From NCBI RefSeq assembly GCF_008711325.1, contig NZ_VXDB01000011.1, forward strand, positions 62,001 through 126,000: DNA of 64,000 bases, read 5' to 3'. Origin of the DNA: Roseibium sediminis (lineage in GTDB: Bacteria > Pseudomonadota > Alphaproteobacteria > Rhizobiales > Stappiaceae). The first letter of the stretch is position 1. Each line of letters begins with the position of its first letter. Below the pieces are notes generated by a model. It had not been told where the DNA came from. It was given only the letters and a program-made list of their open reading frames with translations, and searched no databases. The position numbers were made by a program, and so were the translations under genes. This document shows positions 35,367 through 48,712 of the stretch, one piece after another.

Positions 35367-36377
35367 TTATCCGTTGGAAATGGAAACAAGACGCGAAAGC
35401 CGATTGGCGGCAGCGCCACTATCAATTGAGTCGGCAGCCTTCGTGATCCCGTCATTCAGATTGTCGACGACACCTGCAACAATCAGAGAGGCAGCTGCGT
35501 TGAAAAGGACAACATCCCGGTAGGCGCTTGGTTCGCCAGCGAGAACCTTTCGAAGGGCAGCAGCGTTTTCTGCGGGCTGACCACCTTTAAGGTCCGCCAT
35601 TGTCGCACGCGGCAAGCCAACGTCTTCCGGTGTCAGTTCGAAGGAACGGGTCTCACCGTTTTTCACCTCGGTCACGAAGGTGGTGCCGGTCGTTGTGATC
35701 TCGTCCATGCCATCGCCATGGACAACCCAGACATGCTCGGAGCCGAGGTTCTTGAGCGCCTCGGCAACCGGCTTGATCCACTTGGGAGCAAACACGCCAA
35801 CCATCTGCCGCTTCACACCAGCCGGATTGGACAGGGGGCCTAGCAGGTTGAAAATGGTACGTGTGCCAAGTTCCATGCGGGTCGGGCCAACATGTTTCAT
35901 GGCCGCGTGATGAAGCGGGGCAAACATGAAACCGATATCGGCGCCCGAGATGCACTGGGAAATCTTGTCCGGGCCAATGTCGATATTGATGCCAAGTTCG
36001 GCCAGCGCCTCTGCCGAGCCCGATTTCGAGGACAGAGACCGATTGCCGTGCTTGGCAACAGGAACGCCGCAGCCAGCCACGACAAGCGCAGTACAGGTGG
36101 AAATATTGTAGCTGCCAGAATTGTCACCGCCCGTGCCAACGATGTCGATGGCACTGGCGGGAGCAGAGACAGTCAGCATCTTGTCGCGCATCGTCGCCAC
36201 AGCACCCGTAACTTCGTCCACGGTTTCACCGCGAACGCGCAGGGCCATGAGGAACCCACCCAACTGGGAAGGAGTGGCTGAACCGGACAAGATGATGTCG
36301 AACGCTTCACGCGCTTCCTGTCTGTTCAGGGAATGCCCGTCGGCAACCTTGGCAATATACTCTTTGAACGTAGTCAT
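35367..36377 (-). CDS. trpD: Anthranilate phosphoribosyltransferase TrpD
   Basis: A 336-residue enzyme that joins anthranilate to PRPP in tryptophan synthesis. The PRPP loop GTGGD lies at 81-85, and [15 protein letters not shown] begins near 109. Length is normal and the protein is not fused to TrpG. It follows the PpiD-like gene by 26 nt and precedes trpC by 3 nt. No leader peptide or attenuator was seen. Confidence 0.96.
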   Translation of the reverse strand: MTTFKEYIAKVADGHSLNRQEAREAFDIILSGSATPSQLGGFLMALRVRGETVDEVTGAVATMRDKMLTVSAPASAIDIVGTGGDNSGSYNISTCTALVVAGCGVPVAKHGNRSLSSKSGSAEALAELGINIDIGPDKISQCISGADIGFMFAPLHHAAMKHVGPTRMELGTRTIFNLLGPLSNPAGVKRQMVGVFAPKWIKPVAEALKNLGSEHVWVVHGDGMDEITTTGTTFVTEVKNGETRSFELTPEDVGLPRATMADLKGGQPAENAAALRKVLAGEPSAYRDVVLFNAAASLIVAGVVDNLNDGITKAADSIDSGAAANRLSRLVSISNG

Positions 36378-36403
36378 CGACGGGACGGTACCTTTCGTCT
36401 CGG

Positions 36404-38305
36404 TTAGTTCTGGCCGGTGTTGTTCAGGCCAAGGACGCGTGCAATTGCACCATCATTGACCTCAACGCCAGCGCTGGCCTCGATACCGGCAACATACTGG
36501 TTGAGGAGACTATCCTGCATCTGGGAGGAGAGCTGTCCAGCCAATGCCTGAATTTCCTGCTCTTCGGCAAAGAAAGCAGGCACGATGACCTTGTCGACAC
36601 GGGCAACTGCACGAGCTGGGCTCTCTGCACCGTCCACGGCAGCCACATGACCCTCAGGCCCTTCAAACAGGCTTGCAAGGCCGCTGCGGGTCACGGCTAC
36701 AGAAACCGAGTTGCGCTTGACGCCTTCAGACTTTTGAACCGTGAGACCGGCTTCCGTTGCAATGGCATCAAGAGTTTCACCCTTGCGAACGCGTTCGGCG
36801 TAGGCATCGGCCGTTTCCTGAATGCGCTTGGCCATCTCAGCGACCTTCCAGGCATCGATGGCTTTTTCACGAACTTCATCAAGTTCGCGATCCCGCGCCG
36901 GAATGACTTCGGTAACTTCGTACCAGAGGAATCCACGCGTACCGAGTGGGAGGGGATCATTCTCAACGCCGATATCAGACGAGAAGGTTCCCGAAATCAG
37001 ATCGGCAACATCGGGAAGATCAACGAGAGCTTCATCGGCATTCTTGCCTGCACGGTCAAAGGCTTCCGGGGAGGTTGTCGTCAACTGGAAACGTTCTGCA
37101 ACTTCGGCAAGAAGCGCACCGCCTGCACGGGCATCTTCGATCTCGTCCAGAAGGTCGAGAACCTCACGTTCTGCCTGTTCCGCTGCAAGGGAGGTTTTGA
37201 TTTCCGCCTTCACCTCTTCGAACGGCTTGGTGGATTCTGGCTGAATTTCGGTGACATTGACGATGACAGTCGAGAAGCGACCATCAATAGCCCCACTCGT
37301 TTCACCAACGCCGAGAGTAAAGGCAGCGTCTCCAACAGCAGAATCAAGGAACCCGTCCTTGGCCAAGAGGCCTAGATTGACATCGTTGTCTGTCAGGTTG
37401 CGCTCGGCCATCAGGGCCTCAAACGTCATGCCTTCCTTGATCTTCTGGGCAGCAGCGTTGGCTTCGTCTGCATTTTGAAACACAATCTGACGGGCACGGC
37501 GGCGCTCTGCCTGATAATAGCGATCGGTGTCACGGGCATATTCTTCACGGGCCATCTCATCGGAAATGTCATCGGGACGGGCCAACGAAGTGGGTGACAG
37601 TTCGAGAAGCGTGAGCTTGCGGAATTCGGGAGCCTTGAAGTTGGCCTTGTTCTCTTCGAAGTAGCTGTCCAGAGTTGCCTGATCCGGATCTGCGATTTCG
37701 CCAATCTGCGACGGCGTGATCACGATCAGGCTGAGATCGCGAGTTTCATTCTGATAGGCGTGCAGGACTTCCAGATAGGTTGTCGGCGCATTCATCGCGC
37801 CTGAGACACCCTGTGCAAGCTGCTGGCGCTCGATCAGTTTGCGTTGCTCGACAACATATTCGTCTTCGCTCATGCCGATATTGCGCAGCACCTGTGCAAG
37901 CTGTGCCCGATCATATCCACCGCCGGGGCGCTGGAAGGCGGGATCATTTTGAATGACAGTCGCCAAGCGGGAATCAGACACACCGAGATTGAGCTGGCTG
38001 CTGGTATCGTTCAGTGCCGCTTCGGCCAAAAGGCGGCCGAGCGTCTGCTGAGGAATGCCTAGCTGAGCGCCTTCAGTGGTAGAGAGCGGGCGGCCGACCT
38101 GCTGGCCAAAACGGTTCAGATCCTGCCGATAGGCCCGGTCGAAAGTCAGCGTTGAAATTTCGGTTTCGCCAACCTTGGCCGCCACATTCTGCCCAAAACC
38201 GGTAAACACGTCAGCGACGCCCCAGACGGCAAAGCTGAATACCAGAAGGGCAATGAATATCTTGGCAACCCAGGTGCCGGCGCCCTTGCGCAACGCGTCG
38301 AGCAT
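36404..38305 (-). CDS. ppiD: PpiD-like peptidyl-prolyl isomerase/foldase (SurA N domain)
   Basis: A 633-residue inner-membrane-anchored periplasmic chaperone. One N-terminal helix (about 16-34, [18 protein letters not shown]) is followed by a SurA N-type chaperone domain (about 35-240), a parvulin-like region (about 245-365) and a long C-terminal segment. Members assist folding of proteins leaving the Sec translocon. It is first in the leftward trp/moa group, and the divergent promoter region to tpiA is 230 nt. The isomerase domain is degenerate in many such proteins; activity was not judged. Confidence 0.9.
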   Translation of the reverse strand: MLDALRKGAGTWVAKIFIALLVFSFAVWGVADVFTGFGQNVAAKVGETEISTLTFDRAYRQDLNRFGQQVGRPLSTTEGAQLGIPQQTLGRLLAEAALNDTSSQLNLGVSDSRLATVIQNDPAFQRPGGGYDRAQLAQVLRNIGMSEDEYVVEQRKLIERQQLAQGVSGAMNAPTTYLEVLHAYQNETRDLSLIVITPSQIGEIADPDQATLDSYFEENKANFKAPEFRKLTLLELSPTSLARPDDISDEMAREEYARDTDRYYQAERRRARQIVFQNADEANAAAQKIKEGMTFEALMAERNLTDNDVNLGLLAKDGFLDSAVGDAAFTLGVGETSGAIDGRFSTVIVNVTEIQPESTKPFEEVKAEIKTSLAAEQAEREVLDLLDEIEDARAGGALLAEVAERFQLTTTSPEAFDRAGKNADEALVDLPDVADLISGTFSSDIGVENDPLPLGTRGFLWYEVTEVIPARDRELDEVREKAIDAWKVAEMAKRIQETADAYAERVRKGETLDAIATEAGLTVQKSEGVKRNSVSVAVTRSGLASLFEGPEGHVAAVDGAESPARAVARVDKVIVPAFFAEEQEIQALAGQLSSQMQDSLLNQYVAGIEASAGVEVNDGAIARVLGLNNTGQN

Positions 38306-38535
38306 GTTGTCTCCCGTCTTTCTTCTTCTGTCGGGCCAATGGTTCGGCGCAAAGTGCTACCGCCCCCTGCCAGTTATGGCAAAGCGCGCGGATCATAATG
38401 AGACGAGGGCAGGGGAGCAAGTGACAGAGGGCAAACTCTTTTCGCCATTTGCCGCTTGCGGAATTGCAAGTCGCGCGCAGTTTTGCTCTAACCTCGGTCC
38501 GGTTCAATTTTTCACGATGTGGGACGACGCGGGCA

Positions 38536-39294
38536 ATGACACATACAGTAAAGCCACTGGTAGCCGGAAACTGGAAGATGAATGGGGTGCGGAGCTCGCT
38601 TGCGGAGTTCGCCAACATCACCTCCGGAGTGTCCAGCGCGCTCGCTTCCAAGGTGGATACGATGATCTGCCCGCCTGCGACGCTTACTTATCTTTTTGCG
38701 GTCGGGGCCGTTGGAACATCTATTGCCGTTGGCGCACAGGATTGTCACACAGCTGACAAGGGTGCTCACACCGGCGATTTATCCGCAGGAATGCTGGCCG
38801 ATGCCGGGGCTACGGCTATCATCGTCGGGCATTCGGAGCGCCGTGCGGATCATGGCGAGACAGATGCAGTTGTAAATTCCAAGGCAAAGGCTGCTTGGGC
38901 GTCAAACACGATTGCCGTCATCTGTGTTGGTGAAACGGAAGCCGAACGCAAGGCAGGCAAGGCGGTGGAAATAGTCGCCGGTCAGCTTGCTGAGTCTGTT
39001 CCCGACGGTGCGGATGCTCAAAACACCGTCATCGCTTATGAGCCGGTATGGGCAATCGGAACCGGTTTGACGCCGACGCCAGCAGACGTCGCTGAAATCC
39101 ATACCGCCATTCGCAGCAAACTTGTGGATCGTTTTGGCGATGCCGGAAACAAGATGCGGATTCTCTATGGTGGCTCGGTGAAGCCCTCCAATGCTGCAGA
39201 GCTTATGGCTGTGGAGAACGTGAACGGTGCACTCGTAGGCGGCGCAAGCCTCAAGGCAGAGGACTTTTTGGGCATCCTCAAGGCCTACGCTTGA
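38536..39294 (+). CDS. tpiA: Triosephosphate isomerase
   Basis: A 252-residue glycolytic enzyme converting dihydroxyacetone phosphate and glyceraldehyde 3-phosphate. Catalytic residues are Asn12 and Lys14 (AGNWKMNG), His99 (VGHSERR) and Glu169 ([11 protein letters not shown]); the phosphate loop YGGSVKPSN is present. The ATG at 38536 gives the normal N terminus, although its ribosome site is weak. Upstream in-frame starts (38449) would add 29 atypical residues. Divergent from ppiD; secG follows. Confidence 0.96.
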   Translation: MTHTVKPLVAGNWKMNGVRSSLAEFANITSGVSSALASKVDTMICPPATLTYLFAVGAVGTSIAVGAQDCHTADKGAHTGDLSAGMLADAGATAIIVGHSERRADHGETDAVVNSKAKAAWASNTIAVICVGETEAERKAGKAVEIVAGQLAESVPDGADAQNTVIAYEPVWAIGTGLTPTPADVAEIHTAIRSKLVDRFGDAGNKMRILYGGSVKPSNAAELMAVENVNGALVGGASLKAEDFLGILKAYA

Positions 39295-39397
39295 GCCTAC
39301 TTGATCACAGCCTAGAGAAAACCCACATTTGCGGGTGGTCAGCAGCGCTTTCGTGGTGTAGAACCCCGCAAACTTCAGCAATAAGATATGGTATTCG

Positions 39398-39772
39398 ATG
39401 GAAACCGTAGTCATCGTCATTCATCTGATGATTGTCCTCGCGCTCGTGCTTGTGGTGCTCTTGCAGCGGTCTGAGGGCGGAGCTCTTGGTATTGGTGGAG
39501 GCGGCGGTGGCGGCCTCATGTCGGCTCGTGGAACGGCAAACGTTCTGACACGGGCGACGGCGATTCTCGCAGTCGCTTTCTTTTCGACATCGCTGATCCT
39601 CAGCCTGATTGCCAAGAACGAAGATCGTCCGTCCTCGATTCTCGACGCCACCACTCCGGCGGCAACCGAGAGCGCCCCGGCAACGACTGAAGGCGAATCG
39701 GGTGGCGGAATTCTCGACACTCTGAAGCAACAGAGCCAGCCGACAGGTCCCCAGGTTCCCTCTGCACAATAA
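39398..39772 (+). CDS. secG: Preprotein translocase subunit SecG
   Basis: A 124-residue inner-membrane protein that helps SecYE move proteins across the membrane. It has two helices (about 3-22 and 52-72) joined by a loop with SEGGALGIGGGGGGGLMSARG, typical of alphaproteobacterial SecG, and a Pro/Thr/Glu-rich tail. It lies between tpiA and pyrG, a frequent order in this class. Confidence 0.94.
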   Translation: METVVIVIHLMIVLALVLVVLLQRSEGGALGIGGGGGGGLMSARGTANVLTRATAILAVAFFSTSLILSLIAKNEDRPSSILDATTPAATESAPATTEGESGGGILDTLKQQSQPTGPQVPSAQ

Positions 39773-39802
39773 AATGCAGCGGTCCTAATTGAGCTGAACT
39801 GA

Positions 39803-41533
<1,731 letters not shown>

Positions 41534-41571
41534 TCGGCTCTCGCTATTCAAAAACGGTACGGGGAGAGGCA

Positions 41572-42390
41572 ATGGTCCGTGGTCTTGATCATGTCGTGCA
41601 TGTCGTCAAAGACCTGGACGCTGCTGCCCGTTCCTATGAAGCACTTGGGTTCACGGTAACACCGACGGCTCACCATCCCTGGGGAACGTCCAACCGTCTG
41701 GTCCAGCTCGATCATTTCTTCATCGAGATATTGACCGTTCGCGATCAGACGCTGATCCCGAACCATACGGATACGGCATTTTCCTTTGGTTCCCATTGCC
41801 GCGGGTTTCTCGAAGACCGGGAAGGGGCAGCCATGCTCGTTCTCGAAAGTGGCAATCCCGATGAGGACCGCAAAGCCTTCGAGGACCTGGGTCTTGCGGT
41901 CTATGATCCGTTCTCGTTTCAACGCGAGGCGACCTTTGGTGATGGCACGAAGGCAACCGTCGGATTTGATCTGACCTTCACTTCGACGCCACAGGCTCCC
42001 GGCCTTGGCTTTTTCACCTGCTTCCATCGTTATCCGGATGTGTTCTGGCGCCGCGAGTTTCAGGCTCATCCGAATGGTGCCAACCGGATCCTTGAGCTGA
42101 TCATGGTGGCAAACGATCCGTCCGACTTGCATGAATTTCTCGGTGGTTTCACTGGCCAGCGCGAGATGCGTGCCACAAGCCTCGGTCTGGAAATTGCGAC
42201 GCCACGAGGGCTGATAACCGTGTTGTCCCCCGGAGCGTTTGCCGCTCTTTACGCAGATGCGGACCCCATCGTTCCGGCTGATGGCGGACCGGTTATCGCC
42301 GGTGTTGTGATAGGCAATTCGAACGGAATGGCTGAGAAATCCGTCGAAATCAGCCAAATTGCCGGGATGATGGTTGCTCGCCGCGGATAG
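41572..42390 (+). CDS. VOC-superfamily (glyoxalase-like domain) protein
   Basis: A 272-residue cytosolic protein with a glyoxalase-like domain of the PF13468 kind: the N terminus GLDHVVHVVKDLDAAARSYEALGF is a typical VOC opening, and a second, weaker module follows at about 125-260 (FTCFHRYPDVFWRREFQ). His4/His7-type and Glu residues that could bind a metal are present (FFIEIL). The substrate is unknown. It starts 38 nt after pyrG with GGGGAG upstream, and could be transcribed with it. Confidence 0.8.
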   Translation: MVRGLDHVVHVVKDLDAAARSYEALGFTVTPTAHHPWGTSNRLVQLDHFFIEILTVRDQTLIPNHTDTAFSFGSHCRGFLEDREGAAMLVLESGNPDEDRKAFEDLGLAVYDPFSFQREATFGDGTKATVGFDLTFTSTPQAPGLGFFTCFHRYPDVFWRREFQAHPNGANRILELIMVANDPSDLHEFLGGFTGQREMRATSLGLEIATPRGLITVLSPGAFAALYADADPIVPADGGPVIAGVVIGNSNGMAEKSVEISQIAGMMVARRG

Positions 42391-42560
42391 ATCCGCCGAA
42401 CACCTGCAGGCAGTTCCAATTTTATACGACGATTTGCCTTTGCAAAGACACGTTCCACGCGCATGCGCAGGGTTGTTAAATCGGTCCGGGGAAGAGTAGG
42501 GTGTGCGCAAGGTAGCAACCTTGCAGTTGCTCTATAAGATCCATTCGGAGCGTCCCTTTA

Positions 42561-43715
42561 ATGTCTATCGATCGTCTATTCATTTCCAGAAAGACAATTG
42601 TTCTATCCGGGTTCATGGCACTGGCAGTTGCCGGGTGCAACGACCAGAGCCAACAGGCAGCTCCCGCAGCTCCGCCCCCATCCGTAAGCGTTGCTGCTGC
42701 CCAGTCGAAGGACATTCGTCAAAGCGTGCAGTTTGTCGGTCAGATTGCAGCTGTCGATCAGGTCGCTTTGCTTGCACGGGTCTCCGGCTTTCTTGAAAAG
42801 AAAGTCGTCGCAGACGGCGCTGTAGTGAACGAAGGCGATTTGCTGTTCACGATCGAGAAGTCCCAGTACGAAGCGGCCCTGTCGAAAGCCAAGGCAGATC
42901 TGGCAAGCGCGAGAGCAGATGCAGCGCTCAAGGCTGCCGATGAAAAACGGGACAAGGACCTTCTGCAGAAAGGTCACGTTTCCGAGGCAGCCTATGAGGC
43001 GACCTTGGCTCAAAAGGAACAGGCGGAAGCCGCAGTTGAAGCCAGCAAGGCAGCGTTGCAGCAGGCGGAACTGAACCTCGGCTACACCGATATCAAGGCC
43101 CCGTTCCCGGGCCAGATCGGCAAAACAGCCTATAGCGTCGGCGAAGTCGTTGGGCCGAGTACGGGTGCTCTAGCGACGCTAATTCGTCAGGCCCCGGTTT
43201 ACGTGAATTTCGCGGTCAGCGAATCCCAGTACCTGAACGCGGTTCAGGAACACAACATTTCGACGGCGGCCTTTGAGGCGGAAACAGCACCGGCGATCAG
43301 CCTGATCCTTCCCAATGGCCAACGGTATGGCGAAACCGGCAAGATCGTCTTCATCGACAATCGGGTCGACGCGCGCACAGGTACCGTCTCGTTCCGCGGC
43401 GAATTCGCTAATGGGGATGGTACGCTGCTACCGGGCACATATGTGTCGGTCATCCTTGAGGCCCCGCAAGAGACCAAGGCTCTGGTCATTCCGCAGGCTG
43501 CCATCCAGCGCGACCAGAAAGGCGATTTCGTCCTTGTTGTCGGCAAGGAAGAAACCGTCGAGCAGCGTTATGTGAAGCTGGGCGATCAGATTGATGGCGA
43601 CTTTGTCGTAAAGGACGGGCTTCAGGATGGTGAGCGGGTCATTGTCCAGGGTCTGCAAAAGGTTCGTCCCGGTGTGCCGGTGAATGCCGTTCTTGCCGCC
43701 AAGCCGGTGGAGTAA
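42561..43715 (+). CDS. RND efflux periplasmic adaptor lipoprotein
   Basis: A 384-residue membrane fusion protein of the AcrA/MexA kind. The N terminus has a lipoprotein signal with lipobox AVAGC (Cys26). A barrel-sandwich hybrid domain (ARVSGFLEKKVVADGAVVNEGDLL), a coiled coil (about 105-170) and beta-barrel domains follow (IKAPFPGQIG). It links the inner-membrane pump to an outer-membrane channel, which is not encoded here. Six nt before the RND permease gene. No adjacent TetR-type regulator. Confidence 0.92.
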   Translation: MSIDRLFISRKTIVLSGFMALAVAGCNDQSQQAAPAAPPPSVSVAAAQSKDIRQSVQFVGQIAAVDQVALLARVSGFLEKKVVADGAVVNEGDLLFTIEKSQYEAALSKAKADLASARADAALKAADEKRDKDLLQKGHVSEAAYEATLAQKEQAEAAVEASKAALQQAELNLGYTDIKAPFPGQIGKTAYSVGEVVGPSTGALATLIRQAPVYVNFAVSESQYLNAVQEHNISTAAFEAETAPAISLILPNGQRYGETGKIVFIDNRVDARTGTVSFRGEFANGDGTLLPGTYVSVILEAPQETKALVIPQAAIQRDQKGDFVLVVGKEETVEQRYVKLGDQIDGDFVVKDGLQDGERVIVQGLQKVRPGVPVNAVLAAKPVE

Positions 43716-43721
43716 CGCCTG

Positions 43722-46700
43722 ATGTTTTCCCAGTTCTTCATCTACCGGCCAAAGTTTGCGCTGGTCATATCTCTCGTGATCTCGATTGCCGGGGTCCTTG
43801 GATATCTCGCTCTGCCTGTTGAGCAGTTTCCCAACATCACGCCGCCTGTCGTCAACGTGTCGGCAAGCTACACCGGCGCCAGCGCAGAAGTGCTGGAAGA
43901 AACAGTCGCAGCTCCGATTGAGGGTCAGGTGAACGGCGTTGATGACATGATCTACATGTCATCAAACAGCGCCGACAGCGGCAATTACTCGCTGAATGTG
44001 ACCTTTGCCGTCGGGACGGATCCCGACATTGCGACCGTCAACGTCCAGAACCGCGTATCTCAGGCAACCAGCCAACTTCCCAGCGAAGTCACAGCGACCG
44101 GCGTGACAGTGCAGAAGGCCTCAACAAACATGTTGCTGGTCGTCACGCTGTATTCCCCGGAAGGGTCCTACGACGAGGTGTTCCTGTCGAACTATGCCTC
44201 GATCAACATGAAGGACGCTTTGGCACGTGTTCAAGGTGTTGGCCGCGCGGATGTCATGACGGACTTTGCCTATGCCATGCGCATCTGGCTTGATCCGGAT
44301 CGACTGGCCAGCCTCGGCATGACGCCGCTGGATTTCGTAGCTGCCGTGCGTGACCAGAATATCCAGGTTGCTGCCGGTCAGATCGGCGCTCCGCCGGTGC
44401 CGGACGGCCAGCAGTTTCAGTACACGATCAAGGCCAAGGGTCGCCTTTCCTCAACCGAGGACTTCGAGAAGATCATTCTTCGCACCGGTGAAGATGGTGC
44501 GATGGTGACCATCGGCGATGTCGCCCGGGTCGAACGTGCTGCGCAGTTTTATAACGCCAGTGGCCAGTTCAACGGCAAGCCGTCCACGGTTCTTGCCGTT
44601 TATCAGGCACCGGGTGCGAATGCTGTCGCCGTTGCTGCCGCCGTGAAGGAGCGACTGGAAAGTCTGTCGAGGTCCTTCCCGGAAGACATGGAATATGGCA
44701 TCCCGTTTGACACGACGGAATTCGTTGAACAGTCGCTCAATGATGTGATCGAAACGCTGTTCGTCACCTTCATCCTCGTGGTGACCGTGGTCTTCATCTT
44801 CCTTGGAAACTGGCGTGCAACCATCATTCCGACAGTCGCGATTCCAGTATCGCTGATTGGCACGTTCGGTGTCCTTCTTGCCCTTGGCATGTCGCTCAAC
44901 ACGATATCGCTTTTCGCGCTTGTGCTTGCCATCGGCATCGTGGTGGATGACGCCATCGTTGTCGTTGAGAACGTAGAGCGTCTGATTGCCGAGGAAGGCC
45001 TGTCTCCGAAGGAGGCGACGGCCAAGGCGATGACACAGATCACCGGTCCGGTGATCGCGACAACACTCGTGCTTCTGGCCGTGTTTGTTCCAACGATCTT
45101 CATGCCGGGTATCACCGGTCGCCTCTATTCCCAGTTCGCGGTCACGATCTCCGTCTCTGTGATCATTTCCTCCATCAACGCGCTGACGCTTTCGCCGGCC
45201 CTGTGTGGTTTGATCCTCAAGCCTAGAACCGGACCGGCGCGCGGACTGCTCGCGATTTTCGAGAAGGGCATTGGGGCCGTTCGCGACGGCTACACGAGCC
45301 TCGTGCGCCGACTTGTCCGCATGTCCTTCATGGGAATTGTCGTCATCGGCGGTGTGCTGGTTGCCATCTACTATTTCAATGGTCGCCTGCCGACCGGCTT
45401 CCTGCCACTTGAAGATCAGGGGTACCTGATGGTCGACGTGCAGCTGCCGGATGGAGCCTCTCTCCAGCGGACCGAGGAAATCACGGCTCAGGTGGTGGAG
45501 TTCGCAACAAACACGCCGGGCGTGGAAAACGTCACCGTGGTCAACGGCTTCTCCATCCTCAATGCAGCGCTTGCCTCCAACTCGGCACTCGTCATTGCGA
45601 CCATGGACAACTGGCAGGATCGTCAGGACCCTCAGCTTGGTATCAACGCGATTTTGAAGAGGTTCTGGCAGCAGTTCTCCACGATCCCAGGCGCGAATAT
45701 CATTTCGTTCAATCCACCGCCCATTCCAGGTCTTGGAACGACCGGTGGTGTTGAAATGATCGTGCAGCAGACTGGGGGCGGCACGCCGCAGGATCTGGCG
45801 TCAGCCATTGGCTCGCTGGTCTATTCGTCCAACCAGAGCGCCGATATTGCTCAGGCCTATTCGACCTTCCGGTCGAATGTGCCACAGATCTTCGTTGATC
45901 TGGACCGCGAGAAAGCCAAGTCACTCGGCGTAAACGTGGCGGATGTCTTCTCCACTTTGCAGGCCTACCTCGGCTCCTACTACATCAACGACTTCAACAT
46001 CTTTGGTCGCGTCTACCGGGTCATGCTGCAGGCTGAGGGTGAGTTCCGCAACAAGGCGGACGACATTGGTCGCCTCTATGTCCGGTCAACGGATGGAACG
46101 ATGGTTCCACTGCGCACGTTGCTGACAACCGAAAACGTGCTCGGGCCGCAAACCCTCACACGGTACAACATGTTCCGGTCTGCCAGCGTCAATGCCGAGC
46201 CGGCCCCCGGTGCGTCCACCGGTCTTGTGATCGGAGCAATGGAGTCGGCTGCGGCTGAGGCATTGCCGTCCGGCTATACCTATGAATGGACGGGCACTGC
46301 CCTGCAGCAACAGGGGGCGGGCGATATCGTTCTGTTCATTCTGCTGCTGTCGATCCTGTTCGCCTATCTCTTCCTCGTGGCACAATATGAAAGCTGGACC
46401 ATGCCAGTGGCGATCCTGTTGTCGGTGACCGTCGCGATGCTTGGCGCGTTTGTTGCGGTCTATCTCACAGGAGGAGACGTCAACCTCTACACCCAGATCG
46501 GCATGATCATGCTGGTGGGGCTCGGGGCCAAGAACGCCATCCTGATCGTCGAGTTTGCAATGGAGCAACGCGCGTCCGGTAAGTCCATCAAGGATGCGGC
46601 AATCGAGGCTGGGCACCTCCGGTTCCGGGCGGTGATGATGACGGCGCTGTCGTTCCTTTTGGGCGTGGTTCCCTTGATGACAGCCTCCAGCGCAGGCGCG

Positions 46701-46868
46701 GCCAGCCAGAACGCCATCGGCTTTGCCGTATTTGGCGGGATGCTCTTTGCGACCGTGTTCGGGGTCATCCTGATCCCGGTTCTGTATGTGCTCATGCAGT
46801 CCATGCGCGAGAAGGCCAAAGCCATGATGGGTGGCTCGACGGATACACCGCCTGCAGCGACCAGTTAA
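43722..46868 (+). CDS. RND multidrug efflux permease, HAE1 family
   Basis: A 1048-residue proton-driven exporter, of the usual AcrB length, with twelve helices and two large periplasmic loops. The N terminus ([32 protein letters not shown]) is classic HAE1. The TM4 proton-relay motif [16 protein letters not shown] carries the two Asp residues, and a Lys is expected in TM10 ([14 protein letters not shown]). The second half repeats the fold. Partner is the adaptor gene 6 nt upstream. A terminator follows. Confidence 0.95.
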   Translation: MFSQFFIYRPKFALVISLVISIAGVLGYLALPVEQFPNITPPVVNVSASYTGASAEVLEETVAAPIEGQVNGVDDMIYMSSNSADSGNYSLNVTFAVGTDPDIATVNVQNRVSQATSQLPSEVTATGVTVQKASTNMLLVVTLYSPEGSYDEVFLSNYASINMKDALARVQGVGRADVMTDFAYAMRIWLDPDRLASLGMTPLDFVAAVRDQNIQVAAGQIGAPPVPDGQQFQYTIKAKGRLSSTEDFEKIILRTGEDGAMVTIGDVARVERAAQFYNASGQFNGKPSTVLAVYQAPGANAVAVAAAVKERLESLSRSFPEDMEYGIPFDTTEFVEQSLNDVIETLFVTFILVVTVVFIFLGNWRATIIPTVAIPVSLIGTFGVLLALGMSLNTISLFALVLAIGIVVDDAIVVVENVERLIAEEGLSPKEATAKAMTQITGPVIATTLVLLAVFVPTIFMPGITGRLYSQFAVTISVSVIISSINALTLSPALCGLILKPRTGPARGLLAIFEKGIGAVRDGYTSLVRRLVRMSFMGIVVIGGVLVAIYYFNGRLPTGFLPLEDQGYLMVDVQLPDGASLQRTEEITAQVVEFATNTPGVENVTVVNGFSILNAALASNSALVIATMDNWQDRQDPQLGINAILKRFWQQFSTIPGANIISFNPPPIPGLGTTGGVEMIVQQTGGGTPQDLASAIGSLVYSSNQSADIAQAYSTFRSNVPQIFVDLDREKAKSLGVNVADVFSTLQAYLGSYYINDFNIFGRVYRVMLQAEGEFRNKADDIGRLYVRSTDGTMVPLRTLLTTENVLGPQTLTRYNMFRSASVNAEPAPGASTGLVIGAMESAAAEALPSGYTYEWTGTALQQQGAGDIVLFILLLSILFAYLFLVAQYESWTMPVAILLSVTVAMLGAFVAVYLTGGDVNLYTQIGMIMLVGLGAKNAILIVEFAMEQRASGKSIKDAAIEAGHLRFRAVMMTALSFLLGVVPLMTASSAGAASQNAIGFAVFGGMLFATVFGVILIPVLYVLMQSMREKAKAMMGGSTDTPPAATS

Positions 46869-46896
46869 CAGCGGTCAAAACATCTTGGAAGGAAAG

Positions 46897-46927
46897 GCTC
46901 GCCGGTTCCCTCCGGCGGGCCTTTTTA
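46897..46927 (+). terminator. Terminator after the RND operon
   Basis: GCTCGCCGG (46897-46905) / CCGGCGGGC (46912-46920), with one G-U pair, followed by CTTTTTAT. Confidence 0.82.
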
Positions 46928-47053
46928 TCTTCTGCCGAAACAGCATTTCATCTGATCAAGAGTTTTTGTGGTCGCAATTCAACAAATGAATTGGTCCGCC
47001 GTGCCGGCAGATGCAACACTGGCGCAAACGATCATCAGCCGACATGAGAGACA

Positions 47054-48178
47054 ATGCTCCCGAACCTGCGCCACCTGTTTGATATCCCCGAAGACGTTGC
47101 CTATCTGAACTGCGCCTATATGGGCCCCTTGATGCATAAGGTTGTCGAGGCTGCGGAGAAGGGCGCCCGAGTCAAGGCGCAACCCTGGACGATCAAGCCA
47201 TCCGACTTCTTTGAAACGCCGGAAAAGGTGAGGGAGCTGACAGGAAAGCTGATTGGCTGCTCTGCGGATCATATCGCAGTCATTCCATCTGCGAGCTACG
47301 GCCTTGCGATCGCCGCGCGAAACCTGACGATCAACAAGGGTCAAAGCATTATCGTCGCGGGAGAACAGTTTCCTTCCAACCGCCACATCTGGGCCAAACG
47401 TGCTGAAGAAACCGGCGCAGATCTTGTAACCGCAGATGGGCAAGACCTGACCGAGGCATTTCTGGGCGCCATAACGGCTGATACCGCTGTTGTGGCTGCC
47501 TCTGCATGCCGTTGGACCGACGGACGTGTGATTGACCTGGAGAAGGTCTCAAAAGCCTGCAAGGATGTCGGCGCCGCTCTTGTGCTGGATTTGACCCAGT
47601 CCCTTGGCGCAATGCCATTCGATGTGAAGGCTGTTGATCCTGACTTCATGGTCTGCGCTGCCTACAAGTGGCTGCTTGGCCCCTATAGCAGCGGCATTCT
47701 TTATGTCGCCGAGCGCCAATGGGAGGGGTCCCCGATCGAGGAGGGGTGGATGAACCGTGCCGGGGCGGAGAACTTTGCCCGTCTTGTGGATTACAGTAAC
47801 CGCTACAGGCATGGTGCCCGTCGTTTCGACATGGGTGAAGTTGCTAATTTTGCTGCACTTCCGGCGTTATGCGTTGCTCTTTCACAGATAATTGAGTGGT
47901 CTGTGGATAACCTCTATTTGTCGCTTTCCAGGCGCAATCTCGAACTGGCTGCGCGAGCTTCGACAATGGGACTCCTCCCAGTGGGAGAAACCGAAAGAGC
48001 AGGGCACTTTTTGACCCTCGGTTTGAATGAGTCGGCGCCTGCCGATCTGGTTCAAAAACTTGCCGAAGAAAACGTTTATGTCTCCCAGCGCGGCGCATCC
48101 CTGCGGATCACACCGCACGTCTGGACGACGGAACAGGATATTGAGCGTCTATTTTCAGCCCTGAAGAAATACCTTTGA
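47054..48178 (+). CDS. Class V aminotransferase (cysteine desulfurase-like PLP enzyme)
   Basis: A 374-residue PLP enzyme of fold type I. The PLP lysine is Lys205 (CAAYKWLLGPYSSG), and the cofactor Asp lies in VLDLTQSLG. The N terminus VAYLNCAYMGPL and the SASYG stretch fit the family. The catalytic cysteine loop of NifS/SufS desulfurases is not evident, so it may be an amino-acid lyase or transaminase such as a kynureninase- or isopenicillin-epimerase-like enzyme. It stands alone between the RND operon and tRNA-Lys. Substrate unknown. Confidence 0.82.
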   Translation: MLPNLRHLFDIPEDVAYLNCAYMGPLMHKVVEAAEKGARVKAQPWTIKPSDFFETPEKVRELTGKLIGCSADHIAVIPSASYGLAIAARNLTINKGQSIIVAGEQFPSNRHIWAKRAEETGADLVTADGQDLTEAFLGAITADTAVVAASACRWTDGRVIDLEKVSKACKDVGAALVLDLTQSLGAMPFDVKAVDPDFMVCAAYKWLLGPYSSGILYVAERQWEGSPIEEGWMNRAGAENFARLVDYSNRYRHGARRFDMGEVANFAALPALCVALSQIIEWSVDNLYLSLSRRNLELAARASTMGLLPVGETERAGHFLTLGLNESAPADLVQKLAEENVYVSQRGASLRITPHVWTTEQDIERLFSALKKYL

Positions 48179-48209
48179 AGCTTCAAACTCCGCGAAATAT
48201 CGCGGGTTT

Positions 48210-48250
48210 CACCATTTCATTTATCGATGTCCGTGGGAGATGAAATGGTG
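48210..48250. repeat. Inverted repeat at the 3' end of tRNA-Lys
   Basis: CACCATTTCAT (48210-48220) and ATGAAATGGTG (48240-48250) are an exact 11-bp inverted repeat. The second arm includes the CCA end and the last tRNA base. In the minus-strand transcript this would pair the tRNA 3' end with trailer sequence. A further short GC hairpin (CCGCG/CGCGG) lies at about 48190-48205. Confidence 0.6.
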
Positions 48251-48321
48251 AGCCGACAGGGGTTCGAACCCTGGACCTACTGATTAAAAGTCAGTTGCTC
48301 TACCAGCTGAGCTATCGGCTC
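48246..48321 (-). tRNA. tRNA-Lys (anticodon UUU)
   Basis: Reading the minus strand, GAGCCGA pairs with TCGGCTC as a perfect acceptor stem. The D arm GCTCAGCTGGTAGAGC, anticodon arm ACTGA-CTTTTAA-TCAGT with TTT, and T arm CAGGG-TTCGAAC-CCCTG are complete. The discriminator A and CCA are encoded. Length with CCA is 76. Confidence 0.97.
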
Positions 48322-48712
48322 TTTCCAACAACCTGCGAAGCGGTTCAAGGCTTCGTTGTGGGAGGGTGATTGACCCGCCCCGTTGGTGTGGCGAGTGTTT
48401 AGGCCGAGCAGGAATGAGATGCAAGAGGAAATTTCGATATTTTTTGGTTATTCCACGGCCTAGGTAAAAAATACGAGGAAACTTATGTACATCTTGTCTG
48501 GCTAGCGGCGGTTAATAATAAATTACTATTATTGCTGTTGAACTTATGAGTTAATTGATGAATAAACATATTGATGGTAGTTCAGCCGGATCATGAATTT
48601 CATGTGAGGCATTTCACAAACCGGGGAATGTGCACTCCCCCGTAAGCAGAAATGCAAATTCGAATAGGTGTTCAAAGAAAACGCCGTCGAAAATACAGTG
48701 AAGAGAGGTACG
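48322..48712. other. AT-rich intergenic region upstream of tRNA-Lys and the small orphan gene
   Basis: About 390 nt with no gene I can support. From about 48430 to 48600 it is much richer in A and T than the rest of the window. It contains an AT hairpin AATAATA/TATTATT (48514-48533). It must hold the promoters of the tRNA (leftward) and the small protein gene (rightward). No integrase, attachment repeat or transposon end was seen. Confidence 0.45.

Noticed and set aside
42613..42634. A TGGCAC...TTGC string resembling a sigma-54 promoter
   Set aside because: The spacing is one base too long and it lies inside the coding part of the RND adaptor gene.
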